Assembly: GCF_027921445.1 (NCBI RefSeq)
Contig: NZ_CP115667.1
Coordinates: 1,364,001 to 1,428,000 of the forward strand
Direction of reading: 5' to 3'
Length of the DNA: 64,000 nt
Origin: Peptoniphilus equinus
Lineage (GTDB): Bacteria > Bacillota > Clostridia > Tissierellales > Peptoniphilaceae
In this document: piece by piece, positions 33,864 through 43,349 of the stretch
How positions within the stretch are numbered: position 1 is the stretch's first letter
Layout of the letters: each line of letters starts with the position of its first letter
The notes under the pieces: generated by a model
Database searches by the model: none
What the model was told of the DNA's origin: nothing
What the model saw: the letters and a program-made list of their open reading frames with translations, nothing else
Made by a program: the position numbers and the translations under genes

Positions 33864-34911
33864 AATGGCGATGTAATGTCAGTTCTGTCCCGCTCACGGT
33901 GAGGATGTCTTTGAGTTCCAATACGGTGAGAATACCGGACAGCGCCCGGATATCCATGCGAAGTGTCCGCTGCAGTCCCTCAATGGATGCGGCGCCGCCG
34001 GCAATTGCATCGACAACCGTCTGTTCATCCTCTGACAGCTCCACGGAAGCCGCCTCCACCTTGCGGCGCTTCGGCAGCACACTTAACAGATCCTCCACAT
34101 CGGAGAGGATAAGTGCGCCGTCACGAATAAGGCGATTGGTGCCAAAGGAAGCCGGATTGTTGATGGCTCCCGGTACGGCAAACACCTCTCGCCCCTGTTC
34201 CGCACCGAGACGTGCCGTGATGAGGCTCCCGCTTTTTTCCATAGCTTCCACGACCACAATCGCCCGACTGAGCCCTGAGATGATACGGTTGCGCCTAGGA
34301 AAGCGAAAGCTGTTCGGCGGTGTGCCCGGTGCATACTCCGATATCACAGCGCCACGCACTACCAAATTCTCATAGAGCTGACGGTTGGCCTTGGGATAGA
34401 TCACATCAACTCCTGAACCGAGTACGGCGATGGTAGGCAGGTCGTTCTCAAGCGCTCGAGTATGGGCCAAAGCATCAATGCCGTAAGCCATACCGGAAAT
34501 GACCGTGACGTCTGCCGCCTGCAGGCCGTCCACAATGTAGTTGACCACACTGTGTCCATAGGCTGTGGCTTTGCGTGATCCGACAATCCCCACGCCACAA
34601 GTAAATTCCAAAGACAAATCTCCTCTGACATAGAGTGCCGCCGGCGGATTTTCAATAGTACGAAGCGCCATAGGGTACGCCGCGTCCGCTAAGGTCAGTG
34701 CCGTAATGCGCTCTCGCTCCAAGGTGGCTTTCAGTCGTTCCAACACCTCAGGCTGATACGTCTTAAGCTTCGCCCTCACACTCGGCGCAAGAGGTGATAA
34801 GTCCGCCTCAAACAGCACGTCCACAGACGGAATGTGTGCCAAAATACTCTGAACCTGCTCCGCTTCAATCTGCAAGCTGTTCGTGTAGAGATAAAAATCC
34901 CGTAAATCCAT
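33862..34911 (-). CDS. dprA: DNA-processing protein DprA
   Basis: A 349-residue single-strand-DNA binding protein that loads RecA on incoming DNA during transformation. The Rossmann-like core shows GIVGSRKATAYGHS (about 105-118), the GSGVDVIYP stretch and KSGSLITARLGAEQGREVFAVPG (about 225-250). A helical N-terminus precedes it and a DprA winged helix ends it. The start at 34911 has GGAG 6 bp upstream and lies 2 bp after the comM stop; the longer frame uses a TTG overlapping the ribosome site. comM and rnhB neighbours form a common DNA-metabolism block. Confidence 0.93.
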   Translation of the reverse strand: MDLRDFYLYTNSLQIEAEQVQSILAHIPSVDVLFEADLSPLAPSVRAKLKTYQPEVLERLKATLERERITALTLADAAYPMALRTIENPPAALYVRGDLSLEFTCGVGIVGSRKATAYGHSVVNYIVDGLQAADVTVISGMAYGIDALAHTRALENDLPTIAVLGSGVDVIYPKANRQLYENLVVRGAVISEYAPGTPPNSFRFPRRNRIISGLSRAIVVVEAMEKSGSLITARLGAEQGREVFAVPGAINNPASFGTNRLIRDGALILSDVEDLLSVLPKRRKVEAASVELSEDEQTVVDAIAGGAASIEGLQRTLRMDIRALSGILTVLELKDILTVSGTELTLHRH

Positions 34912-34913
34912 AC

Positions 34914-36425
34914 TTAGCTCCAATACTTGCTGTCCATACTGCGATAGCGTATGGACTCCAGTACATCACCATCTGCAATCGCTTCCCGCCCGGCAAGATC
35001 CGCAATGGTCCGAGCTACTTTTAAAATCTTGTTGTAGGTTCGGGCCGAGAAGGCATATTTTTTAAACGCCATATCCATAATGGCTTGAGAGGACGGCTGT
35101 AACTTGCAGTACGCGGCAATGCGTTTCTCCCGAATATCCGCATTGCAGGAGAAAGGCTCGCGCCGATAGCGCTCACTTTGGACAGCTCGTGCCGCTTTGA
35201 CACGCTCCCGAACAGTCCCGGAGCTCTCTGCCACATCATCACTGCTGAGGTGTTCATACTTCACCGCTTCGACTTCAACATGGATGTCGATACGGTCCAA
35301 CAGCGGATGGGACACCTTGGCCAGATAGCGATTGATATCGCCTTGACTGCAGCTACACGTGTGGTGCTTGGAGTGATGATATCCACAAGGGCACGGATTC
35401 ATGGCGGCAATCAGCTGCATATCTGACGGATAAGTCAGACTCGCATTGGCCCGGGAAATGGTGATGATCTTATCCTCCAACGGCTGACGCAGCACTTCAA
35501 TAACCTGTTTGGAAAACTCCGGCAACTCATCTAAAAAAAGTACACCGTTATGGGCAAGAGAAATTTCGCCGGGTTTGGGAACGCGTCCGCCGCCGATGAG
35601 CGACACAGCCGACGCGGTATGGTGCGGCGCACGAAACGGCGGCTGCGTGATGAGGGACGCGTCCTTTAACAGCCCCGCCACGGAGTAAATCTTGGTCACT
35701 TCAACCGCTTCCTCAAAGCTCAGAGGCGGTAAAATCGTGGGCAGTCGCTTTGCCGCCATGCTTTTGCCGCTTCCCGGCTCACCGATCATCAAAAGATTGT
35801 GCCGTCCGGCGGCGGCAATTTCTAAAGCTCGCTTGAGAAACGGCTGTCCTTTCATATCGGAAAAGTCCACGTCGAAGTCGGCAGGCTTGGCGTCGTAGTC
35901 CCCAATGAACCGCGCCACATCATCGTCGCCGCGAACAAAGCTGACCGCCTGTTTCAGGCTTGTGACCGGAAAGATCGCCACATCGTCCACCACACTGCAC
36001 TCCTTGCGATTTTCAAACGGCACAATGAACTGCCTATACCCTTTTGCCCGCATGGAAATCACCATGGCAAGACAGCCGTTCACCCCATTGACGGTCCCGT
36101 CTAAAGAAAGTTCGCCGATGATGACATAGGGTTCGGTGGAAAAATCTTCCCCGGCAGAGAGGATGCTCATCGCGATGGCAAGATCCATTTGCGACCCGTC
36201 TTTTCGAAGGTTCGCCGGCTGCAGATTGATGGTAATACGCTTTAAGGGGAACTCATAGCCGGAATTTTTAATGGCGGAGCGCACGCGCTCAATGGACTCT
36301 TTAATCGCCGCATCCGGCAATCCCACAATGACAAATTTAGGCAGACCGTTAGTCAGGTCCGACTCCACCGTGATCACGTCCCCTTCAAGACCTTGAAGCG
36401 AACAGGTTAAAGCTTCTGAATACAT
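34914..36425 (-). CDS. comM: ComM/YifB-type AAA+ ATPase (Mg-chelatase-like)
   Basis: A 503-residue AAA+ protein with N-terminal Lon-protease-like fold (about 1-170), AAA module with Walker A GEPGSGKSMAAKRLP (about 215) and Walker B FLDELPEF, and a C-terminal Mg-chelatase-type domain. A cysteine-rich stretch CPCGYHHSKHHTCSC (about 350) is typical of the family. ComM homologues act as helicases promoting branch migration of transformed DNA. The ATG at 36425 with GAGAGG is preferred over the GTG at 36431. It sits just upstream of dprA. Confidence 0.92.
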   Translation of the reverse strand: MYSEALTCSLQGLEGDVITVESDLTNGLPKFVIVGLPDAAIKESIERVRSAIKNSGYEFPLKRITINLQPANLRKDGSQMDLAIAMSILSAGEDFSTEPYVIIGELSLDGTVNGVNGCLAMVISMRAKGYRQFIVPFENRKECSVVDDVAIFPVTSLKQAVSFVRGDDDVARFIGDYDAKPADFDVDFSDMKGQPFLKRALEIAAAGRHNLLMIGEPGSGKSMAAKRLPTILPPLSFEEAVEVTKIYSVAGLLKDASLITQPPFRAPHHTASAVSLIGGGRVPKPGEISLAHNGVLFLDELPEFSKQVIEVLRQPLEDKIITISRANASLTYPSDMQLIAAMNPCPCGYHHSKHHTCSCSQGDINRYLAKVSHPLLDRIDIHVEVEAVKYEHLSSDDVAESSGTVRERVKAARAVQSERYRREPFSCNADIREKRIAAYCKLQPSSQAIMDMAFKKYAFSARTYNKILKVARTIADLAGREAIADGDVLESIRYRSMDSKYWS

Positions 36426-36434
36426 AGACACCTC

Positions 36435-36782
36435 TCAAAGTTCAATGGCATTTCGGATGTGATTGAGCTCGCCATTTTTATAATATTCGACAATATCGTA
36501 TCTCACCTGCATGTGACTGAGTCCATGGCGCTGTATGTAGTCGAGGCTGGTCTGAACGATGTGCGCCACCTTTCGCTCATCCACCGCTTCAAAACCGTGA
36601 CCGTAAGCTACGGAACTTCTGCTTTTCACTTCTACAAAGACGAGAATGGCGCCGTCTCTGGCGATGATGTCCAGTTCCGTGCCCATGGCGCGGTAATTGC
36701 GATCTAAAATCGTATAGCCGAGTCCCGCAAGATAATTCGCCGCAACGGTTTCCCCCAGGTCGCCGAAAGCTTTGCGGTTCAT
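36435..36782 (-). CDS. yraN: YraN/UPF0102 endonuclease-fold protein
   Basis: A 115-residue protein with the PD-(D/E)xK-like core: GYTILDRNYRAMGTELDIIARDG (about 27-49) and FVEVKSRSS (about 53-61). The UPF0102 family is found beside rnhB in many bacteria; the precise substrate is unsettled. It overlaps the end of rnhB by 4 bp and precedes comM by 9 bp. Confidence 0.9.
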   Translation of the reverse strand: MNRKAFGDLGETVAANYLAGLGYTILDRNYRAMGTELDIIARDGAILVFVEVKSRSSVAYGHGFEAVDERKVAHIVQTSLDYIQRHGLSHMQVRYDIVEYYKNGELNHIRNAIEL

Positions 36783-37393
36783 CCCTTCGGCTCCAAAATT
36801 TTGCCAAGAAAGCTGCGACGATGCATGGCAGACGGCCCCTTAGACTGAAGCGCCCGACGGTGAATCGCAGTGCCGTAACCTTTATTCGCGGCGATACTGT
36901 AACCCGGGTAGCGTTCATCCCACTGCTGACACAGACTGTCCCGATAGACCTTGGCGACAATGGATGCACAGGCGATACTGTAACAGCGATCGTCCCCGTG
37001 AATCAACGGCACTTGAGCAACTTTCAGGTTAATCGTCTCCGCATCGATGAGCAGAAGATCCGTATAGACCTTGCGATTCTTTTGATCTCTGAGATTGTTC
37101 ACCGCGCGCTCCATCGCCAGGTGTGTGGCATTCTTAATGTTCACGCTGTCGATTTCCTGAGCGTCGGCCCGGCCGATCCCCACCGCCACGGCATGTTTTA
37201 AAATCAGCGTGTACAGTTCTTCACGTTTCTTCTGACTGAGCTTCTTGGAATCTTTCACGCCTTCAATACGGCTCTCCGGCATAATGACCGCACAGGCCAC
37301 CACATCGCCGAAAAGGCAGCCTCGCCCCACTTCATCAATCCCCACAATGTGGGAATACCCCAGCGCTTTATATTGACTTTCAAAGTTTTCCAT
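36779..37393 (-). CDS. rnhB: Ribonuclease HII
   Basis: A 204-residue endonuclease that removes RNA from RNA-DNA hybrids and single ribonucleotides. The catalytic residues are visible in GIDEVGRG (Asp20, Glu21) and in LLIDAETI (third acid), with DDRCYSIACASIVAKV supplying the last acidic residue and the conserved Ser/Ala stretch. ATG at 37393 with GGAGAGG is the better start than 37474, and it overlaps the rbgA 3' end by 14 bp. Confidence 0.94.
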   Translation of the reverse strand: MENFESQYKALGYSHIVGIDEVGRGCLFGDVVACAVIMPESRIEGVKDSKKLSQKKREELYTLILKHAVAVGIGRADAQEIDSVNIKNATHLAMERAVNNLRDQKNRKVYTDLLLIDAETINLKVAQVPLIHGDDRCYSIACASIVAKVYRDSLCQQWDERYPGYSIAANKGYGTAIHRRALQSKGPSAMHRRSFLGKILEPKG

Positions 37394-38228
37394 CCGGCCT
37401 CTCCAATGTGATACGACCCAGGACGCCTTTTCGAAACTCGTCGAGAATAATCCCGGCCGTCTTGGTATAGTCAATCTCCGCTCCTTTTAACAACGCACCT
37501 CGACGCCGTCCGATCGCCTCCATCACCGCTAATCCTTCGCCCTCGGTGTCCACGCCGTAACGCGTCGTCAAAGCAGTCGGCGCCACCTCTTGGAGCCTTT
37601 CAATAAGACGCAGCGCCAGAGTCTCGGTATCCAAAATTTCATCGCGGATCGCACCGGTAAACGCCAGACTCAAACCCACATCCTGATCTTCAAATTTCGG
37701 CCACAGCACCCCCGGCGTGTCGAGCAGGTGCAAGTCGCCGCCCAGTTTAATCCACTGATGTGTGGTGGTAATGCCGGGACGGTTGCCCACCTTGGCCGAC
37801 TTGCTCCCCACGATACCGTTGATAAAGGTGGACTTTCCGGAGTTGGGAATCCCTACAATCATCGCACGCAGCGGCCCGAAGTTCACATCTTTATCCCGTT
37901 GACGCTCCAACTCCTCCGCCATAAGCAGCTTTGCTTCGCTCACAATTTTCTCAGGCGCCGGTTTGGTGGCCGTATAGAGCATGGCTCGGTTGCCATTTTG
38001 AGAAAAGTGTTCCGCCCAGCGTGCGTTCATGGCCTCGTCGGCCAAATCTTTTTTATTCAGCAAAATCAAACCCTTTTTGTGTTTTAACATCTCTCTCAGT
38101 AAAGGATTTTGACTGGAATAAGGGATGCGTGCGTCGAGTATTTCAATGTAGAAATCCACCAGTTTCAGTTTTTTCTGTATCTCTTCCACAGTCTTTTTCA
38201 TATGACCGGGATACCAATTGATATTCAT
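37380..38228 (-). CDS. rbgA: Ribosome biogenesis GTPase RbgA (YlqF)
   Basis: A 282-residue circularly permuted GTPase required for late 50S subunit assembly. The G motifs occur in permuted order: G4 NKKD near 58, then G1 GIPNSGKST near 130, then G3 DTPG near 175. The N-terminal INWYPGHMKK is the RbgA hallmark, and the C-terminal ANTAR-like RNA-binding helices are present. It starts the rbgA-rnhB-yraN-comM-dprA operon, whose order is typical of Firmicutes. Confidence 0.95.
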   Translation of the reverse strand: MNINWYPGHMKKTVEEIQKKLKLVDFYIEILDARIPYSSQNPLLREMLKHKKGLILLNKKDLADEAMNARWAEHFSQNGNRAMLYTATKPAPEKIVSEAKLLMAEELERQRDKDVNFGPLRAMIVGIPNSGKSTFINGIVGSKSAKVGNRPGITTTHQWIKLGGDLHLLDTPGVLWPKFEDQDVGLSLAFTGAIRDEILDTETLALRLIERLQEVAPTALTTRYGVDTEGEGLAVMEAIGRRRGALLKGAEIDYTKTAGIILDEFRKGVLGRITLERPDGKL

Positions 38229-38245
38229 AGAACCTCTCTCGTGTT

Positions 38246-38273
38246 AAAAAACGCCAACCTAAGCTGGCGTTTG
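38246..38273 (-). terminator. Terminator after the nucleoside importer genes
   Basis: On the minus strand ACGCCAGCTTAGGTTGGCGT followed by TTTTTAA, separating the importer operon from rbgA. Confidence 0.8.
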
Positions 38274-38275
38274 GA

Positions 38276-39226
38276 TTAGTGACTGCGTTCGTAAGGTACG
38301 CCGTCCGCCGCCGGTGCTTTCGAACTCTTCACAAAGAAGATGAGCGCAAGCAGCGTGATGATGTACGGCAGCATGGCAAGTAAGTTCGTGTCGATTTGAA
38401 TTCCCAGCGTACCCAGGATAACCGACAACCCTTGAGATGCCCCGAAGAGCAGACAGGCGATAAAGGCACCTTGTGGTGTCCAATTCCCGAAAATAACTGC
38501 CGCAAGAGCGATAAAACCTTGACCGGAAATCAGTGTCTCACGGAAGTTGGAGACGATGGCAAGACTCATGCTGGCACCTCCAAGACCTGCTAAAAAGCCG
38601 GAGGCAAGCACACAAATGTATTTGATTTTATAGGCATTGATCCCCAGTGTTTCTGCCGCTTGAGGATGTTCTCCCACAGCGCGAATCCGAAGTCCCAGCT
38701 TCGTCCGATAGAGCAGATACCACATCAGCAAGACCAGGAAAAAGGCTAGATAGACAATGATATATTGCTGAAAGACAATCTGTACATAGCGCATAAAGGG
38801 CATCTTTTCAAGAAGCTCCGGTGTGAAGACATCGCGGAAAAGCTGAGGCAATTTGTTTTCAAAAGGAATGGACTTACTCATGGCCGCCCCGTCAAAGAAC
38901 ACCCGGCAAAGGAACAGGGCAAGTCCCGGTCCGATGAGGTTGATGGCAATCCCGCTAACTACATGGTCGGCATGGAAATGAATGGTTGCAACGGCGTGTA
39001 AGAGCGACAGCGCCATACCCGCCAGACCGCCGCAGAGAAAAGCGAGCCACGGATTGCCGAGATAAAAGCCCACCGTCGCACCGACCACGGCGCCAAGAGC
39101 CATCATTCCTTCCAAACCGATGTTGACCACGCCGCCATTTTCACTGATAACGCCGCCTAACGCGGTAAAGATAAGAGGCGCAGAGTAGAGCAAGGTAATA
39201 CTTATAATCCCGAATAGTGTGTTCAC
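38276..39226 (-). CDS. BMP-type nucleoside ABC transporter permease 2
   Basis: A 316-residue branched-chain-permease-family membrane protein with nine or so hydrophobic segments, matching the smaller permease of the nucleoside importers (YufQ/NupQ in Bacillus, NupC in lactic bacteria). GGVVNIGLEGMMALGA (about 30-45) and EHPQAAETLGINAYKIKY (about 180-197) are typical. It overlaps the other permease by 4 bp. The role in nucleoside uptake is inferred from the BMP binding protein and gene order. Confidence 0.88.
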   Translation of the reverse strand: MNTLFGIISITLLYSAPLIFTALGGVISENGGVVNIGLEGMMALGAVVGATVGFYLGNPWLAFLCGGLAGMALSLLHAVATIHFHADHVVSGIAINLIGPGLALFLCRVFFDGAAMSKSIPFENKLPQLFRDVFTPELLEKMPFMRYVQIVFQQYIIVYLAFFLVLLMWYLLYRTKLGLRIRAVGEHPQAAETLGINAYKIKYICVLASGFLAGLGGASMSLAIVSNFRETLISGQGFIALAAVIFGNWTPQGAFIACLLFGASQGLSVILGTLGIQIDTNLLAMLPYIITLLALIFFVKSSKAPAADGVPYERSH

Positions 39227-40338
39227 TTAGTAGCCTCCTTATCTTTTTTCATTTTTGCACCGGTAAAAAAGCCACCGATAATGTCCAACAGTTTCGGCAT
39301 GGCGATGAAGAAGATAATAATACCGATGACGATATTGACCACTTCAGAATACGTGTTGAGCGCCGAATTCAGCTTGCCGCCGCCGTAGTTTAACCCGGCA
39401 AACAACAATCCTGCAGGGATACACAAAAGCGGATTGTTCCCTGCAATGAGCGCCACTGCCATTCCGTTAAAGCCGTAACCTTCCTGAGATGCCATCACAC
39501 CGATGTTCAAGGATACGCCAAGCACTGTCACCGCCCCCGCAAGGCCTGAGATAAAGCCGGAAATACCCATGGACACCACTTGATTTCTACGAATGTCAAT
39601 GCCGCCATATTCTGCGGCAAGGGGGTTATAACCTACGGCTTTGAGTTGATAGCCCAACGTGGTATTCTTGATGAGATAATAGATCACAATCGCTGTCACC
39701 ACAGCAAGGACAAGTCCCCAGTTCAAAGGTGGGCGAAGAATTTGCCTGATCACCGGATTGTCCTGCATAAAGGCAATGCCGGCATCAGATTGCTTCCAAT
39801 TGCCGAGAATCTGAATATTCGCCGTGTTTTGAATCTCAAAGGACGTGTCCGTTCCAGGTTTTCTGAAGAGATCAAAGCTCAGCATATAATTGCTGAAGTA
39901 AAAAGCAATCCAATTAAACATAATGGATGAGATAACTTCATTAATGCCGAAGCGACTCTTTAAAAGTCCCACAATGCCGCCCCAAAGACCGCCGAACAGT
40001 CCGCCCACAAGAAGGGCAAATACAGCGTGGATGACCGGCGGCAAATGAAGCAGATAGCCGATGACAAAAGCACCGATGGATCCGACAATATATTGCCCCT
40101 CGGAGCCGATGTTAAAAAGTCCCGTGCGAAACGCAAAGGCCACGGAAATCCCGGTGAGAATAATCGGAATGGCTTTCACGACGACCCAGGACAGATACGA
40201 CGGTTTGCTCACTGCCCCGAGGACAATGACCTTATACGCTTCAAGGGGATTAATATCGTTGATGAGGAAGATTACCGATCCGACCAAAAAGCCTAAAAGG
40301 ACGGAAATGAGTGTATAGACCATGCGATTTTTTTTCAT
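39223..40338 (-). CDS. BMP-type nucleoside ABC transporter permease 1
   Basis: A 371-residue permease, partner of the preceding one, with about nine hydrophobic segments and a soluble loop at about 150-200. GLFNIGSEGQYIVGS (about 70-84) and AVGYNPLAAEYGGIDIRRNQ (about 240-258) match the YufP/NupB type. It overlaps the ATPase gene by 4 bp and the second permease by 4 bp, so all three are coupled. Confidence 0.88.
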   Translation of the reverse strand: MKKNRMVYTLISVLLGFLVGSVIFLINDINPLEAYKVIVLGAVSKPSYLSWVVVKAIPIILTGISVAFAFRTGLFNIGSEGQYIVGSIGAFVIGYLLHLPPVIHAVFALLVGGLFGGLWGGIVGLLKSRFGINEVISSIMFNWIAFYFSNYMLSFDLFRKPGTDTSFEIQNTANIQILGNWKQSDAGIAFMQDNPVIRQILRPPLNWGLVLAVVTAIVIYYLIKNTTLGYQLKAVGYNPLAAEYGGIDIRRNQVVSMGISGFISGLAGAVTVLGVSLNIGVMASQEGYGFNGMAVALIAGNNPLLCIPAGLLFAGLNYGGGKLNSALNTYSEVVNIVIGIIIFFIAMPKLLDIIGGFFTGAKMKKDKEATK

Positions 40339-41855
40339 TTCACACCTCCGGACATCAGTAGGCCGATTTCCCGTTCATTGGTCGCTCCCGCGTCCAGAAC
40401 TTTGACGATCTGTCCGTCATAGATAACGCCGATGCGATCGGACAGCGAAAGAATTTCATCCAGCTCAAAAGAAATTAAAAGGACAGCTTTATTGTTGTTG
40501 CGCTGCTCCACCAGAAAACGGTGGACATATTCAATCGCCCCGACATCAAGACCTCGAGTCGGCTGCGCCGCAATGAGCACATCCGGGTTGTTCATAATTT
40601 CTCGTGCAATAATCACTTTTTGTTGATTCCCTCCGGAGAGCGCCCCGACCTTTTGATGAATCTCCCGAGGACGAATGTCGAACGTCTCCGCAAGCTCCGC
40701 CGCGTGCTCATCAATGTAAGTGTGTTCCAAGACACCCTTATTGGAATACGGATTTTGATAGAATTTTTCCAAAATCAAATTTTCCGCAATGGTAAAATCC
40801 AAAACCAAACCCCGTGCCTGACGATCTTCCGGAATGTTGTACATTCCCGCTTCGTGAATAGCTCGTGGCGTGGCGCCGGTGATGTCTTTGCCGCCTAAGA
40901 GAATGTGCCCGGACTCGATGTTGTGAAGGCCGGTCAGCGCTGCGAGCAGTTCCGACTGACCGTTGCCGTCCACCCCCGCAATGCCGAGGATTTCCCCTCG
41001 ATGCAAGGTGAGGTTCAAACTTTTAAGCTTATCCACGCCGCGAAAATCCTTGGCCTTGAGCTCACGGACTTCCAGAATGACCTCCCCCGGTTCCTGATCG
41101 GCTTTATCCACATGCAGATCCACACTGCGCCCGACCATCATGTCCGCCAGTTCATCTTCATTGACTTCGGACACCTGCACCGTTTGAATTTTTTGACCGC
41201 GGCGAATAATGGTACAGCGATCGGCCATCGCTTTAATTTCACGCAGTTTATGTGTAATGATAATAATGGTCTTACCTTGTTCAGAAAGTTGATTGATAAT
41301 GTTGATGAAATCGTCAATTTCCTGCGGCGTGAGGACCGCCGTCGGCTCATCGAGAATAAGAATGTCCGCACCGCGGTAAAGTGCTTTTAAAATCTCTACA
41401 CGTTGCTGCATCCCCACGGAAATATCTTCGATTTTTGCATCCAAATCGACACTCAAACCGTACTTTGCCGAGAGTGCTTCGACGTCAGCTTTCGCTTTGG
41501 CCATGTCCACAGCCATGCCCTTTAACGGCTCTTTGCCCAAAATAATATTCTGCACCACCGTAAACGGTTGAATGAGCATAAAATGTTGGTGCACCATGCC
41601 AAGTCCTGCGGCAATGGCGTCATTGGGGTCTGAAAAATTCACGGTCTTGCCGTTGATGAGGACCTCCCCACCGGTCGGGGTGTAGAGACCGTAGAGAATA
41701 TTCATCAGCGTACTCTTCCCTGCGCCGTTTTCCCCGAGCAGAGCATGAATCTCACCTTGGCGAATATCTAAATCTATCTTATCATTTGCCGTAAAGCTGC
41801 CGAATTTTTTAGTCACCTGTCGCATCTCCACAGCAAGAGGTTGCGCATTTTCCAT
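40335..41855 (-). CDS. BMP-type nucleoside ABC transporter ATPase (two ABC domains)
   Basis: A 506-residue protein with two tandem ATPase domains, as in sugar and nucleoside importers. The first has Walker A GENGAGKST (about 37-45), signature SVGMQQR and Walker B LILDEPTAVLTP. The second has GVDGNGQSEL in place of a canonical Walker A, signature LSGGNQQK and Walker B-like AAQPTRGLD, so the second site is degenerate as usual in this class. It has its own -10 box upstream, downstream of the binding-protein terminator. Confidence 0.92.
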   Translation of the reverse strand: MENAQPLAVEMRQVTKKFGSFTANDKIDLDIRQGEIHALLGENGAGKSTLMNILYGLYTPTGGEVLINGKTVNFSDPNDAIAAGLGMVHQHFMLIQPFTVVQNIILGKEPLKGMAVDMAKAKADVEALSAKYGLSVDLDAKIEDISVGMQQRVEILKALYRGADILILDEPTAVLTPQEIDDFINIINQLSEQGKTIIIITHKLREIKAMADRCTIIRRGQKIQTVQVSEVNEDELADMMVGRSVDLHVDKADQEPGEVILEVRELKAKDFRGVDKLKSLNLTLHRGEILGIAGVDGNGQSELLAALTGLHNIESGHILLGGKDITGATPRAIHEAGMYNIPEDRQARGLVLDFTIAENLILEKFYQNPYSNKGVLEHTYIDEHAAELAETFDIRPREIHQKVGALSGGNQQKVIIAREIMNNPDVLIAAQPTRGLDVGAIEYVHRFLVEQRNNNKAVLLISFELDEILSLSDRIGVIYDGQIVKVLDAGATNEREIGLLMSGGVK

Positions 41856-41876
41856 GTTCTCACTTCCTTTTAGTTT

Positions 41877-41882
41877 ATTATA
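41877..41882 (-). promoter_or_regulatory. -10 box before the nucleoside ATPase gene
   Basis: A perfect TATAAT on the minus strand 22 bp before the ATG; only a weak -35 (GTTTCA) is present at 17 bp. Confidence 0.55.
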
Positions 41883-42084
41883 CTAAAAAATACAGTTGTT
41901 GAAACCTTTTATCTTAACCATTTTCACAGTTTTGGCGAACCCTTTCCTGCTGTCACTCCGATGACAAGTCCCGTGAACAAGACCGCTTCAAGCGGCATGG
42001 AAATACTGTGCCCCATAACCTTCATCAAGTCTTTACAGTGTCAACATCCTTATCCCGCCTTCGGGAGGTGCGACGTCGGGATAC

Positions 42085-42110
42085 AAAAAAAGCCGGGAAA
42101 CCCCGGCTTA
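42085..42110 (-). terminator. Terminator between the binding protein and ATPase genes
   Basis: On the minus strand AAGCCGGGGTTTCCCGGCTT followed by TTTTTG, 13 bp after the lipoprotein stop. A second inverted repeat, TATCCCG/CGGGATA, follows at 42051-42083. Confidence 0.8.
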
Positions 42111-42122
42111 TTTGAATCAAGT

Positions 42123-43211
42123 TTACTGAGCGTTGAATGTTTCTTCAGATTCAGGTACAACAATTTCACCTGAAATAATTTTTTCTTCAACAGCTTTAAC
42201 TTTTTCAAGTACTTCTGGTTTGACATTTTTATCGGATGTTGGTGCAATACCTACAGCCCCTTCATCAGAAAGGCCAAGTTCAATGTTTTGACCACCGTCA
42301 AAAGCATCTTCTTCAACCAGTTTTTGAACAACTTGGTATACAGCAACGTTGGCATTCTTCATAGCTGAAGTTAATACATTGTCAGGAGCGGCTTCATTTT
42401 GATCGCGGTCAACACCGATAACCCATTTGTCAGCTTCCTTAGCCGCTTCGATAACACCGTCTCCGGCACCACCGGCTGCGTGGAATACGACATCAGCGCC
42501 TTGTTGATACATTTGAGCTGCAATAGCTTTACCTTTTTGCGCATCGGTAAAACCGCCAACATATTGTGTCAGCACTTCAATGTCAGTACCAAGTTCTTGA
42601 GCTGCATAACGAACACCGGCTTTGTAACCCCATTCGAAAGAACCAATCAACGGACCTTCTTGTCCGCCGACAAAACCGACTTTTCCGGTTTCAGTGGTAA
42701 GACCTGCAATGTAACCGACTAAGAAAGAAGGTTCTTGGTCTCTGAAAGTAATTCCCAATAAGTTCGGAATGGCTTCTTCAGGTGCATGGTCAACAATCGC
42801 ATATTTTACATCAGGGTTTTGTTTTGCAACTTTTTCGATGTCAGCGCCCATTTTAAAACCGGCACCTATAATCAAATCAGCATTTTCGTCAAGAATCGCC
42901 TCAAAATTCGGTGCATAGTCCTTAGAGTCTGCAGATTCTTTGTAGACACGGGTGATCCCGAGGTCTTGTTCCGCTAATCCGAGACCTTCATAGATACCTT
43001 GGTTGAACGAAGCGTCATTGATGCCGCCTTCATCAGTAACAAAACCGATGACCAGATCACTGGCAGGTGCTGCGCCTTCTTCAGCAGCTGCATTGCCGTT
43101 GGCGGCAGCTTCGTTGGCAGCAGCGCTGTCATTGGCAGTGTTGCCGCCACATGCAACTAAGAACATTGCCAGGGACAGCAACATAATGAGTAATAAAGAT
43201 TTCTTTTTCAT
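42123..43211 (-). CDS. BMP-family nucleoside-binding lipoprotein
   Basis: A 362-residue lipoprotein of the basic membrane protein (BMP/TmpC/PnrA) family, which bind purine nucleosides. The signal peptide ends in FLVAC (Cys21), then an Ala/Asn/Glu linker. Family motifs are DEGGINDASFNQGIYEGL (about 62-79), a FRDQEPSFLVGYIAGL stretch, GGQEGPLIGSFEWGYKAGVRYA (about 185-205) and HAAGGAGDGVIEAAKE (about 250-265). A TAGGAGG site and a good promoter precede it. It is separated from the transporter genes by a terminator, which fits the need for excess binding protein. Confidence 0.92.
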   Translation of the reverse strand: MKKKSLLLIMLLSLAMFLVACGGNTANDSAAANEAAANGNAAAEEGAAPASDLVIGFVTDEGGINDASFNQGIYEGLGLAEQDLGITRVYKESADSKDYAPNFEAILDENADLIIGAGFKMGADIEKVAKQNPDVKYAIVDHAPEEAIPNLLGITFRDQEPSFLVGYIAGLTTETGKVGFVGGQEGPLIGSFEWGYKAGVRYAAQELGTDIEVLTQYVGGFTDAQKGKAIAAQMYQQGADVVFHAAGGAGDGVIEAAKEADKWVIGVDRDQNEAAPDNVLTSAMKNANVAVYQVVQKLVEEDAFDGGQNIELGLSDEGAVGIAPTSDKNVKPEVLEKVKAVEEKIISGEIVVPESEETFNAQ

Positions 43212-43236
43212 ACATACCTCCTATTGTTATATGTTC

Positions 43237-43265
43237 ATTATAACCGATGTGGCTGAATGATTCAA
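43237..43265 (-). promoter_or_regulatory. Promoter of the BMP lipoprotein gene
   Basis: On the minus strand TTGAAT and TATAAT with a 17-bp spacer, then TAGGAGG and the ATG. Confidence 0.7.
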
Positions 43266-43297
43266 TTTGAAAATGTTTTCTCAAACGTCCTGCCCTA

Positions 43298-43327
43298 CAA
43301 AAAAAAGAGTCCTTACAGACTCTTTTC
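43298..43327 (-). terminator. Terminator after the unknown membrane protein gene
   Basis: On the minus strand AAAAGAGTCTGTAAGGACTCTTTT followed by a T run, 22 bp after the stop at 43350. Confidence 0.8.
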
Positions 43328-43349
43328 ACAAAACTTTCATTGTACGCCA

